Assembly (NCBI GenBank): GCA_964645835.1
Contig: CAZYDG010000085.1
Coordinates: 62,001 to 126,000, forward strand
Direction: 5' to 3'
Source: CAZBME01 sp964645835
Lineage (GTDB): Bacteria > Desulfobacterota > Syntrophia > Syntrophales > UBA8958
DNA: 64,000 nucleotides
Part shown: piece by piece, positions 54,539-62,203 of the stretch
Layout of the letters: every line of letters starts with the position of its first letter
Numbering within the stretch: the first letter of the stretch is position 1
Translations under genes and position numbers: made by a program
The notes under the pieces: generated by a model
What the model was told of the DNA's origin: nothing
Seen by the model: only the letters and a program-made list of their open reading frames with translations
The model's database searches: none

Positions 54539-55737
54539 TGGCCGGGACTGCTGATTTGTTGGTATGGGTAGCTGATATCCCGGCGGGTCGTCTGGCCAGA
54601 CAGGAACGACAGCGTTATGTATTTGCCTACAGTTCGGATGATGCTGAAACAGCGGTTTCCCTCACTATGCCGGTGCGTCTGGAAAGCTGGGTGACCCCTG
54701 AGCTGCACCCCATCTTCCAGATGAATCTGCCGGAGGGTGCCCTGTTGGAAGCGATCCGCCGGGTGATTGCCAAAATCATCGGTGACGACGATCTTTCCCT
54801 CCTCCGGGTGACCGGCGGAAATCAGGTGGGACGGAATCGATTTTCCCTTCCGGGAACAGAGGCGCCCGGTCTCGTTGAGACTGTGGAATCCCTCGATGAG
54901 TTGTTGACGTACCCCGATACGGTGGAGCTGTTTAACGAACTGGTTTCCCGTTATGCCCTGAGATCCGGCATCTCCGGTGTGCAGCCCAAGGTCATGCTCG
55001 ATGCCGCCCAGCGGGGGACCATTGTCTCCGCCGGTTATATCGTCAAGACCTGGGGGGCGGATTACCCGCAGCTTGCGGCGAACGAATTCTTCTGTATGAC
55101 GGCAGCCAAATTTGCCGGTTTGCCAGTGCCGGAGTTTCACCTGTCGGATAACGGTGGTTTGTTCGTTATGAAACGATTCGATGTGAACCCATCGAATAGC
55201 CGTCCTTTAGGATTCGAAGACATGTGCGCCCTCCAGGGAGTGGGCACTTCCCGGAAATACGGCAGCACCTATGAAAGGGTGGCGCGGAGCATCAGGGATT
55301 TTGTTTCAGACCGGCATCTGATGCCGGCCAGGGAACAATTCTTTGCCATGCTGGTGTTATCGGCTATGGTGCGAAACGGTGATGCCCATCTGAAGAACTT
55401 CGGCGTCCTCTATCCGTCCCCGTCAGGACCGGTGACTCTGGCCCCGGTCTATGACGTGGTGACAACTACTGTTTATATCCGGCAGGATGTCCCCGCCCTT
55501 TCTCTGGCCGGCGCCAAGAAATGGTGGCCCCGAAAGCAGATGGAGCAGTTTGCCGTTACCCATCTGTCATTACCTGTTAAGAGCGTGGCGCGAATCATCG
55601 ACCAGGTTAGCGACGCGGTTATAAAAGCTAGGGAGATGATTCCGGCCTATGTTCACGATCATCCCGAATTCCGCGATGTCGGCGAACGGATGATGGCGAT
55701 CTGGGAAGAAGGCGTCAATGGCCTGCGACGGCCTTGA
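54538..55737 (+). CDS. hipA: HipA-like serine/threonine kinase toxin
   Basis: A 399-residue HipA-family kinase with the N-terminal HipA_N region (about 1-105), the ATP P-loop-like SGVQPKVML (about 148-156), YIVKTW with the ATP-binding Lys, the catalytic loop RNGDAHLKNFG (about 281-291) and the metal-binding APVYDVV. HipA of E. coli phosphorylates glutamyl-tRNA synthetase and induces dormancy; the target here is unknown. All catalytic motifs look intact. TTG 54535 is an alternative start. It lies inside the biosynthetic region without obvious functional link. Confidence 0.9.
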   Translation: MAGTADLLVWVADIPAGRLARQERQRYVFAYSSDDAETAVSLTMPVRLESWVTPELHPIFQMNLPEGALLEAIRRVIAKIIGDDDLSLLRVTGGNQVGRNRFSLPGTEAPGLVETVESLDELLTYPDTVELFNELVSRYALRSGISGVQPKVMLDAAQRGTIVSAGYIVKTWGADYPQLAANEFFCMTAAKFAGLPVPEFHLSDNGGLFVMKRFDVNPSNSRPLGFEDMCALQGVGTSRKYGSTYERVARSIRDFVSDRHLMPAREQFFAMLVLSAMVRNGDAHLKNFGVLYPSPSGPVTLAPVYDVVTTTVYIRQDVPALSLAGAKKWWPRKQMEQFAVTHLSLPVKSVARIIDQVSDAVIKAREMIPAYVHDHPEFRDVGERMMAIWEEGVNGLRRP

Positions 55738-55774
55738 AAAATAGGAAACAGGAAAACCCCACGCTGGGGCCAAA

Positions 55775-55950
55775 CAGAGAGGACAGTAGTGGGGCATCGG
55801 TCTTCCGGTTCAGGGGATTTTTCCCGACTTTCATTTACAGATGACATCACTGATGCGCGTTGGGAAAAATCCTATTCACCTACAGACCAATACCCCACTA
55901 CTCTTGGGTTAGATGTGAATAAACGTCTTCGGATTTTGGTGGTGTATTAT
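55775..55950. repeat. hairpin repeat, family B, copy 3 (complete)
   Basis: AGTAGTGGGG (55785-55794) pairs with CCCCACTACT (55893-55902), and GGGATTTTTCCC (from 55813) with GGGAAAAATCC (55862-55872). It is near-identical over long stretches to 42425-42602 (GTTGGGAAAAATCCTATTCACC.ACAGACCAATACCCCACTACT and the outer GGATTTTGGTGGTG). It lies 38 bases after hipA. Confidence 0.78.
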
Positions 55951-56371
55951 GGATATGCTGAACTGATATGATAGATCAATGACCGTGGTTGAAGGTTCAT
56001 CTATTGTTTGCATATGGCTAAACTACATTGTATCGTGACCACCAAAATAAAAAAGAAAACTGAATCCGAATATTTAACTGTTTGATGGTTCAATAAACCG
56101 GAGGTACCAATGGGTTTTGACAAGACACCAGCAGAACAACTCCTTGTCGATTGTGGCCGATGTTGCTGGCGCTGGTTGCTTACGTCTGGAGCCGTGTTTT
56201 CCCCGGCATGTATCGTTACCCTGTAAATTGGTCTGAAAAATCACCTCATTCAATTTTGGAGAATTGCTGGAAAGGCTATTGTTTAGAAAACGAGCAGGGG
56301 CATTCAAAGGCAAAATGGGCTGCCGCGTTCGATAGTTGTGCCCGTCCGGCACCGCAGAAAGGACAACAGAA
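55951..56371. other. gene-poor stretch before the phzF-like gene
   Basis: About 420 bases of lower GC content with stops in all frames except for the small open frame listed next. No promoter with good spacing, tRNA or repeat match was seen. It may be debris of the insertion that carries hipBA. Confidence 0.4.
56110..56226 (+). CDS. possible 38-residue small protein
   Basis: ATG 56110 preceded by GGAGGT (56100-56105, four-base spacing), 38 codons to TAA. The product is rich in Cys and Trp (CGRCCWRWLL) with a hydrophobic tail. No family is recognised. It may be the broken start of a lost gene; the good ribosome site is the only real support. Confidence 0.3.
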   Translation: MGFDKTPAEQLLVDCGRCCWRWLLTSGAVFSPACIVTL

Positions 56372-57156
56372 ATGAAGATACCTATTTATCAAGTTGATGC
56401 GTTTACATCCGAAGTTTTCTCGGGAAATCCGGCAGCTGTTTGTTTGCTGGATACATGGATCGACGACAACCGGCTTCAAGCGATTGCCGCGGAGAACAAT
56501 TTATCGGAAACCGCGTTCCTCATCCGGAATGAAGCTGGATTCGACCTTAGATGGTTTACGCCAACGACGGAAGTAGCGCTTTGCGGACATGCAACCCTGG
56601 CGAGCGCTTTTGTACTGTTCGAGTGTCATAAGTGGCCGGGGGAAATTGTCCGTTTTCAGACTCGCAAGAGTGGACAGCTGGTTGTTGCTAAGCGCGATAG
56701 TCTCCTTGAAATGGATTTTCCCTCAAGGCCTGTTTTTGCCGAAACACCCCCGCCGGACTTGCAGATGCGCTGAGGATAGTACCGAAAGAAGTATTCAGTT
56801 CAGCGGAAGATCTGCTTGTGCTCCTGGATAGCGAAAAGTCCGTTTTGGACGTACACCCCAATTTTGGCGCGCTTGAGCGGATTGATTGCCGTGGCATCAT
56901 TATTACGGCAAGAGGGGATCGGAGTGATTTCGTTTCACGATTCTTCGCGCCACGGGTGGGCGTGCCGGAGGACCCCGTGACGGGGTCCTCCCACTGTGTT
57001 TTGATTCCTTATTGGGCAAACGTGCTTCGAAAAAATGATCTGCACGCATTTCAGGTCTCGAGGCGCGGCGGTGAGCTTTTCTGCACTCATGCCGGTGACC
57101 GCGTGAAGATTTCAGGCAAGGCAGCCCTGTATATGGAAGGAACGATAACGGTATGA
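56372..57156 (+). pseudogene. PhzF-family isomerase/epimerase gene with a frameshift
   Basis: ATG 56372 (AGAAAGGA upstream) opens a PhzF-like protein: YQVDAFTSEVFSGNPAAVCLL, NNLSETAFLI with the catalytic Glu, LRWFTPTTEVALCGHATLA. The frame stops at TGA 56773. Homology resumes one base over, with LADALRIVPKEVFSSAEDLLVLLDSEK and later PEDPVTGSSHC and YMEGTITV, ending at 57156. A single missing base near 56745-56756, inside a C/G run, explains it, so either decay or sequencing error. An intact protein would be about 262 residues. PhzF proteins isomerise small acids; the substrate here is unknown. Confidence 0.82.
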
Positions 57157-57186
57157 TCCATATTTCTAACCCCATCCCCACCCTAG

Positions 57187-57207
57187 CCCTCCCCTTGAAG
57201 GGGAGGG
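57187..57207. repeat. short GC-rich palindrome
   Basis: CCCTCCCCTT, central G, AAGGGGAGGG. It follows AACCCCATCCCCACCCTAG, the type of intergenic palindrome dispersed in many proteobacterial genomes. It lies in the 196-base gap between phzF and the PlsY-like gene and may end the phzF transcript, though no T-run is present. Confidence 0.55.
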
Positions 57208-57352
57208 AAGAGGCGTTGGCTTGGCCCTCTCTTGAAGGATAGGGGAATGGTTGCGGTTTGGTCCTTGCCTTGAATGGAGGGAAAATCACTTGATTGGTCA
57301 ATGGCTTGAAGAAAAACCCGAAAAGAGGCATGGTTAAGGGAATTCTTTATTT

Positions 57353-57880
57353 ATGAAGATCATTTTTGTTCTTGCCGCGGCCTATCTGGCCGGGTCGGTC
57401 AACTTTTCCATTTGCCTTTTTTGGCTTTTGGGACGCGATGACCCACGGCTTCGTTTCAGCGGGAATGCAGGGGTGACGAATGTCCGGAGGCAGGCCGGCC
57501 TTTTCTGGGCGTCTGTTGTTCTTCTCCTCGATCTTACCCGGGCTGCAGCTGTTGCTGTCATGGCTGTCAATAGCCTGGAGACGGCCATGGTTCCCTGGGT
57601 GGGGTTGGCCCTGGTCACTGGTAACCGGTTTCCCTGCTTTCATCAGTTTCAGGGTGGCAAGGGTGTTGCAGGGTATCTGGGTTTCACGGTTTTTACGGCG
57701 CCATTTGCCGCGGCCCTGTCCTGCCTGGCTTGGGTGGTTGTATATGCGGTTGTCCGCATCCCATTTGTAGCCTCCTTTTTTATGATAATCTGCCTTGCGG
57801 CGGGGACCGCCATCGCCTGTGGATATGAGGTAGTCGCGACGATGGGGGCGTCGGCACACGGTTTTATTCATTATCTATAA
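57353..57880 (+). CDS. PlsY-like acyl-phosphate:glycerol-3-phosphate acyltransferase
   Basis: A 175-residue integral membrane protein with about five hydrophobic segments. PlsY motifs are recognisable but diverged: AGSVNFSI (motif near residue 13), SGNAGVTNVRR for GSGNxGxTNxxR (about 36-46), and GNRFPCFHQFQGGKGVA for GHxFPxFxxFxGGKG (about 88-104). It is shorter than E. coli PlsY (205). Divergence and location suggest a specialised copy acting on the cluster product rather than the housekeeping enzyme, but that is inference. Confidence 0.78.
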   Translation: MKIIFVLAAAYLAGSVNFSICLFWLLGRDDPRLRFSGNAGVTNVRRQAGLFWASVVLLLDLTRAAAVAVMAVNSLETAMVPWVGLALVTGNRFPCFHQFQGGKGVAGYLGFTVFTAPFAAALSCLAWVVVYAVVRIPFVASFFMIICLAAGTAIACGYEVVATMGASAHGFIHYL

Positions 57881-57945
57881 TCACAAAAAGAACATCGCAG
57901 GCCTCCTTCGCCATCGGGCGTGATACAGTAAATTCCAAAATATCA

Positions 57946-57974
57946 TTGACATAAACATTCGGTTTTCGTATAGA
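57946..57974 (+). promoter_or_regulatory. sigma70-type promoter for the darAB-like operon
   Basis: TTGACA at 57946-57951, 17-base spacer, TATAGA at 57969-57974, 36 bases before the darA-like start. It begins a run of six tightly packed genes (58010-63486). No rho-independent terminator is seen just before it. Confidence 0.7.
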
Positions 57975-58009
57975 TTTAGCTTTTCGTGCGGGGGTGTTCT
58001 GACGGATTT

Positions 58010-58870
58010 ATGAAAATAATACGGGTCATCTATTATACGCAGACAGGACAGTTGAAGCAGATCCTCGATTCCATGCTTTCACCCTTGGCAGGAAACCCCG
58101 ATTTCGGTATCGACTTTCTGGAGATCAAGCCGGTCCGCCCCTTTCCTTTTCCGTGGACACGGCGGAATTTTCTCGATGCCTTTCCCGAAACCCGCATGGA
58201 GACACCCATTGCCCTTCAACCCATTTCCTGCACCAACCATGGACCCTGCGATCTGGTAATCTTGGCTTTCCAGCCCTGGTATCTGTCCCCATCACCGCCG
58301 ATTGCCTCCTTTCTTAAGGGTCCGGATGCGGGAGTCATCTTGAAGGATGTCCCGGTGCTGACTGTCATCGGGTCGCGTAATATGTGGCAGGGCGCATTGG
58401 TGCGAGTTCAGGAGATGGTGTTGGCCTGTGGTGGGCGCCTCTGCGGAAATATCGCCTTCAACGACCGCGCACCTAATCTTGTCAGCGCCGTTACCATTGT
58501 CTATTGGATGTTCACGGGCAGGAAAGACCGGCTGCTCGGCCTGTTTCCGCGACCCGGCATTTCGGATGCCGATATTGCCGCCGCCTCCGGGTTCAGTCAG
58601 ATGATCGCCTCGGCCCTTTCGGGCAATCGTTTGGATCAACTGGCACATGCCCTCGAAAAAATGGGTGCTGCGGAAATAAATGAGTCATTGGCGAGGCTCG
58701 AGAATCGTGCTAGAAAGATATTCGGTTTGTGGGCCAAATTCATTATAAACCATCCCAACCAAAGGTCCCGGTTGCTGAATGTTTTTTTTGTGGAGTTGCT
58801 GTTGGCCCTGGTCTTTGTCTCACCCATGAATTCCCTGCTCGGCAGGATTATGAAATTGGTTAAGAAATGA
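58010..58870 (+). CDS. darA: DarA-like dialkylresorcinol-forming enzyme (flavodoxin-like fold)
   Basis: The protein has 286 residues. The opening KIIRVIYYTQTGQLKQILD is the flavodoxin-like phosphate-binding loop that begins DarA proteins of dialkylresorcinol and flexirubin clusters; a long helical C-terminus and a hydrophobic end (FFVELLLALVFVSP) follow. In known clusters DarA acts with DarB and an ACP, DarA aromatising the cyclohexanedione that DarB forms. ATG 58010 is taken; GTG 57986 is an alternative. It is paired with the darB-like gene 15 bases downstream, the conserved arrangement. Function assigned by family and context. Confidence 0.78.
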   Translation: MKIIRVIYYTQTGQLKQILDSMLSPLAGNPDFGIDFLEIKPVRPFPFPWTRRNFLDAFPETRMETPIALQPISCTNHGPCDLVILAFQPWYLSPSPPIASFLKGPDAGVILKDVPVLTVIGSRNMWQGALVRVQEMVLACGGRLCGNIAFNDRAPNLVSAVTIVYWMFTGRKDRLLGLFPRPGISDADIAAASGFSQMIASALSGNRLDQLAHALEKMGAAEINESLARLENRARKIFGLWAKFIINHPNQRSRLLNVFFVELLLALVFVSPMNSLLGRIMKLVKK

Positions 58871-58885
58871 CCGCAAGGAGTATGA

Positions 58886-60028
58886 ATGTCCGATAAGGCC
58901 TATATCACAAGAACGGCATCGTTCATGCCCAATGAACCGGTTGTAAACGATGATATGGAAGGCATCCTCGGCACGATCAATGGAAAACCGTCGCGGGGCC
59001 GCCGGATCGTTTTGAAAAGTAACGGGATCAAAACCAGACACTATGCCACAACCGATGGCGAGACGTTTACCCATACGAATGCTGAACTGGCGGCCAATGC
59101 CGTACGGGGTATCCTGAATTCCGCCTTCGGCCTTGATAATATGGAGCTCCTGTGCTGCGGTACCTCAATCCCCGATCAGCTCTTGCCGTCCCATGCGGCC
59201 ATGGTCCATGGTTGTCTCGGCGGACCCGTCATGGAGATCATATCACCGGCCGGTGTTTGCTGCTCCGGCATGCATGCCATGAAGTACGGCATGTTGTCCG
59301 TGATGAGCGGCAATACGTCAAACGCTGTCTGCTCCGGATCGGAGTTGGCATCCCCCCATCTGCTGGCCCGCAATTTTGAGAGCGAAATGGCAAATCTGAG
59401 CACCTTGGAAAGCCGCCCCATTCTGGCCTTCGAGAAGGATTTCCTGCGGTGGATGCTCTCCGACGGCGCCGGGGCGGCCCTTCTTCAGGCCCAACCGAAC
59501 GGCCCGGACGCCATTTCACTGCGCATCGACTGGATCGATACGTATTCTTTTGCCGGGCAGATCGAGACGTGCATGTATGCCGGCGCCGACCGTAACGGAG
59601 ATGGCGCTATGAGGGGCTGGACGACGTACCGTCCGCAGGAGTGGCTTGAAAAATCCATCTTTGCCATCAAGCAGGATGTGGGGCTTCTGGACCAGCATGT
59701 CGTCCGGTTCGGCGCAGAAAAGATCGCCGAATCCCTCTGTAAACGAGGTATTCCGGCCTCCGATGTGGATTACTTCCTGCCGCATATCTCTTCGGAATAT
59801 TTCCGCATGCCTCTCCACAATGAAATGAGAGACCGGGGCGCCGAAATCCCGCAGGACCGGTGGTTCACCAATCTGTCACGGGTGGGAAATGTAGGAAGCG
59901 CATCCATCTATCTGATGCTCGATGAATTGTTCCATTCCGGGAAGCTTGATCATGGGATGAAAGTCTATGTGTTTGTTCCCGAAAGTGCACGTTTTAACTA
60001 TGCCCTGATGATGCTGACGGTTTGCTGA
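58886..60028 (+). CDS. darB: DarB-like ketosynthase III
   Basis: The protein has 380 residues with the KSIII triad: Cys126 (GVCCSGMHA), His300 (FLPHISS) and Asn335 (SRVGNVGSAS). The N-terminus with ITRTASFMPNEPVV and the IKTRHYA motif match the DarB subgroup, which joins two beta-ketoacyl units into a cyclohexanedione instead of priming fatty-acid synthesis with acetyl-CoA. CAAGGAG precedes the start. It follows the darA-like gene as in flexirubin and dialkylresorcinol clusters. Confidence 0.83.
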   Translation: MSDKAYITRTASFMPNEPVVNDDMEGILGTINGKPSRGRRIVLKSNGIKTRHYATTDGETFTHTNAELAANAVRGILNSAFGLDNMELLCCGTSIPDQLLPSHAAMVHGCLGGPVMEIISPAGVCCSGMHAMKYGMLSVMSGNTSNAVCSGSELASPHLLARNFESEMANLSTLESRPILAFEKDFLRWMLSDGAGAALLQAQPNGPDAISLRIDWIDTYSFAGQIETCMYAGADRNGDGAMRGWTTYRPQEWLEKSIFAIKQDVGLLDQHVVRFGAEKIAESLCKRGIPASDVDYFLPHISSEYFRMPLHNEMRDRGAEIPQDRWFTNLSRVGNVGSASIYLMLDELFHSGKLDHGMKVYVFVPESARFNYALMMLTVC

Positions 60029-60030
60029 AG

Positions 60031-60456
60031 ATGAAGCGCGATGAGGTCCCGCAAGACGACGCCAATCTGATGGAAGGACGTTCACGGGAGGTCTGCTATG
60101 CCGTCGATGAGAACGGCAATTATGTCCAGGTCCTGAGCATCGGCTGGGAACCCAAGAACACGGCCCTTCTCCAGGCCTGGGAACAGATCGATGAGCAGGT
60201 GAAAGAGGCCATGAACCTGGTCAGGGAAGGCAAGGCAAGCCCGTTGGCCTTTTTCATGGCCAAGTGCATGTTCGATGTCAAACTCCTTTCCGACTATACT
60301 GATATCCCGAAAAGAAAGATCAAATCGCATCTCACACCCGAAGGCTTCCAGGGGCTTGATGGCCCGATGCTCGGAAAATACGCCGACGCATTCAACATCA
60401 CTGTTGATGAGTTGCTGAACGGTCCTGGGAAAGCTTTCAAACAGGATGATCAATGA
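60031..60456 (+). CDS. conserved-looking small protein with a C-terminal HTH-like segment
   Basis: The protein has 141 residues. N-terminal acidic part, then CYAVDENGNYVQVLSIGWEPK (beta-hairpin), a long helical stretch (QAWEQIDEQVKEAMNLV), and a C-terminal segment IPKRKIKSHL then LGKYADAFNITVDELLNG. This last segment resembles the second half of XRE-type HTH domains. ATG 60031 is two bases after the darB stop; the stop overlaps the BtrH-like start (ATGA). It could be a regulator or, since it has no clear first HTH helix, an accessory protein for DarB. No family name is recognised. Confidence 0.7.
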   Translation: MKRDEVPQDDANLMEGRSREVCYAVDENGNYVQVLSIGWEPKNTALLQAWEQIDEQVKEAMNLVREGKASPLAFFMAKCMFDVKLLSDYTDIPKRKIKSHLTPEGFQGLDGPMLGKYADAFNITVDELLNGPGKAFKQDDQ

Positions 60457-61454
60457 GCATTGCCTTTAGACACGGCCAGTCCGCCCACTGCGAAAACGGA
60501 GTGACGTCCAACCTCCTCCGGCATTACGGCATCGACGTCAGCGAGGCCATGGTCTTCGGGATCGGTTCGGGCCTGTTTTTCGCCTACATGCCTTTTGTAA
60601 AGCTAAACGGACTGCCGGCCAGCTCTTTCCGCCCCTTGCCGGGGACGATCTTCAAACGGACAGCGCAGCGCCTGGGTGTCCCCATCTACCGGAAAAAATT
60701 CCGGGACCCCGAGGCTGCCATGAAGGCCCTTGATTCTGCCCTTGAACAGGATATTCCAGCAGGTCTCCAGGTCGGCGTCTTTCACCTGACTTATTTCCCG
60801 AGGCCCTACCGTTTTCACTTCAATGCCCATAATCTTGTGGCCTTCGGCAAGGAAAACGGACGCTACCTCATCAGCGACCCTGTCATGGAACAGCCCGAAT
60901 CCCTTTCTTATGACGAGTTGAAGAGGGTCCGCTTTGCAAAGGGGGCCTTTGCACCTAAAGGACAGATGTTTTATCCCGTTTGCATCCCGGACAATATTGA
61001 TCTGGCCAAGGCCTGCGTTAAGGGTATCCGTAAGAATTGCCGGGACATGCTTACGATTCCCGTGCCGTTTTTCGGCGTCAAGGGTATCCGCCTCGTTTCC
61101 CGTGCCGTAAAGAAATGGCCGGACGCCCTGGGCGACAAGATGGCGTCTCTCTATCTGGGGCAATTCATCCGCATGCAGGAAGAGATCGGGACAGGGGGCG
61201 CCGGTTTCCGGTTCATCTATGCCGCCTTTCTTCAGGAGGCTGCATTGGTTCTTCATAACCCGCGCCTCAGGGAGCTGTCGCAGGAGATGACCGCCTGTGG
61301 TGATAGATGGCGCGATTTCGCCACCATGGCAGGCCGGATCATCAAAGGACGCCATAGCGAAGGGGAGTCCTATCCGGCTCTGTCGGCCATCCTTTCTGAA
61401 ATTGCCGATCGGGAACAGATCATCTTCTCCGCATTGAAAAAAGCCGTCCCATGA
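60453..61454 (+). CDS. BtrH N-terminal-domain protein (probable ACP-dependent acyltransferase)
   Basis: The protein has 333 residues. BtrH-type N-terminal domain (about 1-145) with a papain/C39-like set: Cys13 in AHCENGVTSNLL, His126 in FNAHNLVAFG and Asp142 in YLISDPV. A mainly helical C-terminal domain follows (DUF4872-like). BtrH moves an acyl chain from an acyl carrier protein to an amine in butirosin synthesis, so here it may transfer the ACP-bound chain to an acceptor amine or alcohol before export. It is in overlap with the genes on both sides. Confidence 0.8.
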   Translation: MSIAFRHGQSAHCENGVTSNLLRHYGIDVSEAMVFGIGSGLFFAYMPFVKLNGLPASSFRPLPGTIFKRTAQRLGVPIYRKKFRDPEAAMKALDSALEQDIPAGLQVGVFHLTYFPRPYRFHFNAHNLVAFGKENGRYLISDPVMEQPESLSYDELKRVRFAKGAFAPKGQMFYPVCIPDNIDLAKACVKGIRKNCRDMLTIPVPFFGVKGIRLVSRAVKKWPDALGDKMASLYLGQFIRMQEEIGTGGAGFRFIYAAFLQEAALVLHNPRLRELSQEMTACGDRWRDFATMAGRIIKGRHSEGESYPALSAILSEIADREQIIFSALKKAVP

Positions 61455-62203
61455 CCGCAATGCCCATCATAGAGGCCTCGGAGCTGACGAAAATCTATCG
61501 GGGCGCAACTACACCAGCTGTGGACCATCTGGGATTTGCCGTCTCCGAAGGGGAGATCTTCGGTCTCCTCGGACCCAACGGGGCGGGAAAATCTACGACA
61601 ATTATGATGCTATGCGGCCTTCTCAAGATCGACGGCGGTTCCATCTCCGTTTTCGGCCTTGATGTGGCACGAAACGGCGCGCAGATCAGGAAGCGGATCG
61701 GAGTCGCTCCCCAGGACATTGCCCTGTTCCCGAGCCTGACGGCCTATGAAAACCTCGTCTATTTCAGTCGCATGTATGGCTTGCCTGGTGCGGAGATCGG
61801 CCCTACCGTCCATCAATTACTGGAGATTTTCGGCCTGGAAGATAAGGCCCATCGGCGGGTCATGCATTTTTCGGGGGGTATGAAGCGGCGCCTGAATCTC
61901 ATAGCTGCCCTCTTGCACCGTCCGCGCCTCCTCGTCCTTGATGAACCGACATCGGGCGTCGATGTCCAGTCCCGCACTCTGATCCTCGATTATATGCGCA
62001 GACTCAAGGCTGAAGGGGTGACTATCATCTACTCGTCGCACCTGCTGGATGAGGCGGAAAAGATCTGTTCACGATTTGCCATCATCGATGAAGGACGTCT
62101 GGTTGCCGAAGGGACCCTGGCCGCTATTCTTTCGGCCAACGGCGGCGCCCAAAACCTGGAACAGCTGTTTTTGCACTTGACGGGCAGGGGGATACGCGAT
62201 TGA
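61451..62203 (+). CDS. ABC transporter ATP-binding protein
   Basis: A 250-residue ABC-2-type nucleotide-binding protein. Walker A GPNGAGKST (41-49), Q-loop VAPQDIALFP, signature FSGGMKRRL (about residue 140), Walker B LLVLDEPTSGVD, and the H-loop in IYSSHLLDEAE. Partner of the permease that overlaps its stop. The DrrA/CcmA-like class is used for export of lipids and natural products. Confidence 0.95.
   Translation: MTAMPIIEASELTKIYRGATTPAVDHLGFAVSEGEIFGLLGPNGAGKSTTIMMLCGLLKIDGGSISVFGLDVARNGAQIRKRIGVAPQDIALFPSLTAYENLVYFSRMYGLPGAEIGPTVHQLLEIFGLEDKAHRRVMHFSGGMKRRLNLIAALLHRPRLLVLDEPTSGVDVQSRTLILDYMRRLKAEGVTIIYSSHLLDEAEKICSRFAIIDEGRLVAEGTLAAILSANGGAQNLEQLFLHLTGRGIRD

Noticed and set aside
38696..55950. 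Family B repeats as a CRISPR array
   Set aside because: Copies are kilobases apart, about 180 bases long and self-complementary, with no regular spacers or cas genes.
56151..56375. 74-codon + strand frame before phzF as a membrane protein gene
   Set aside because: No ribosome site, overlaps the phzF start, and only the first 20 residues are hydrophobic; coding evidence is too weak.
60603..61460. 285-codon - strand open frame opposite the BtrH-like gene
   Set aside because: No recognisable domain; the + strand gene has a catalytic set and overlaps its neighbours.
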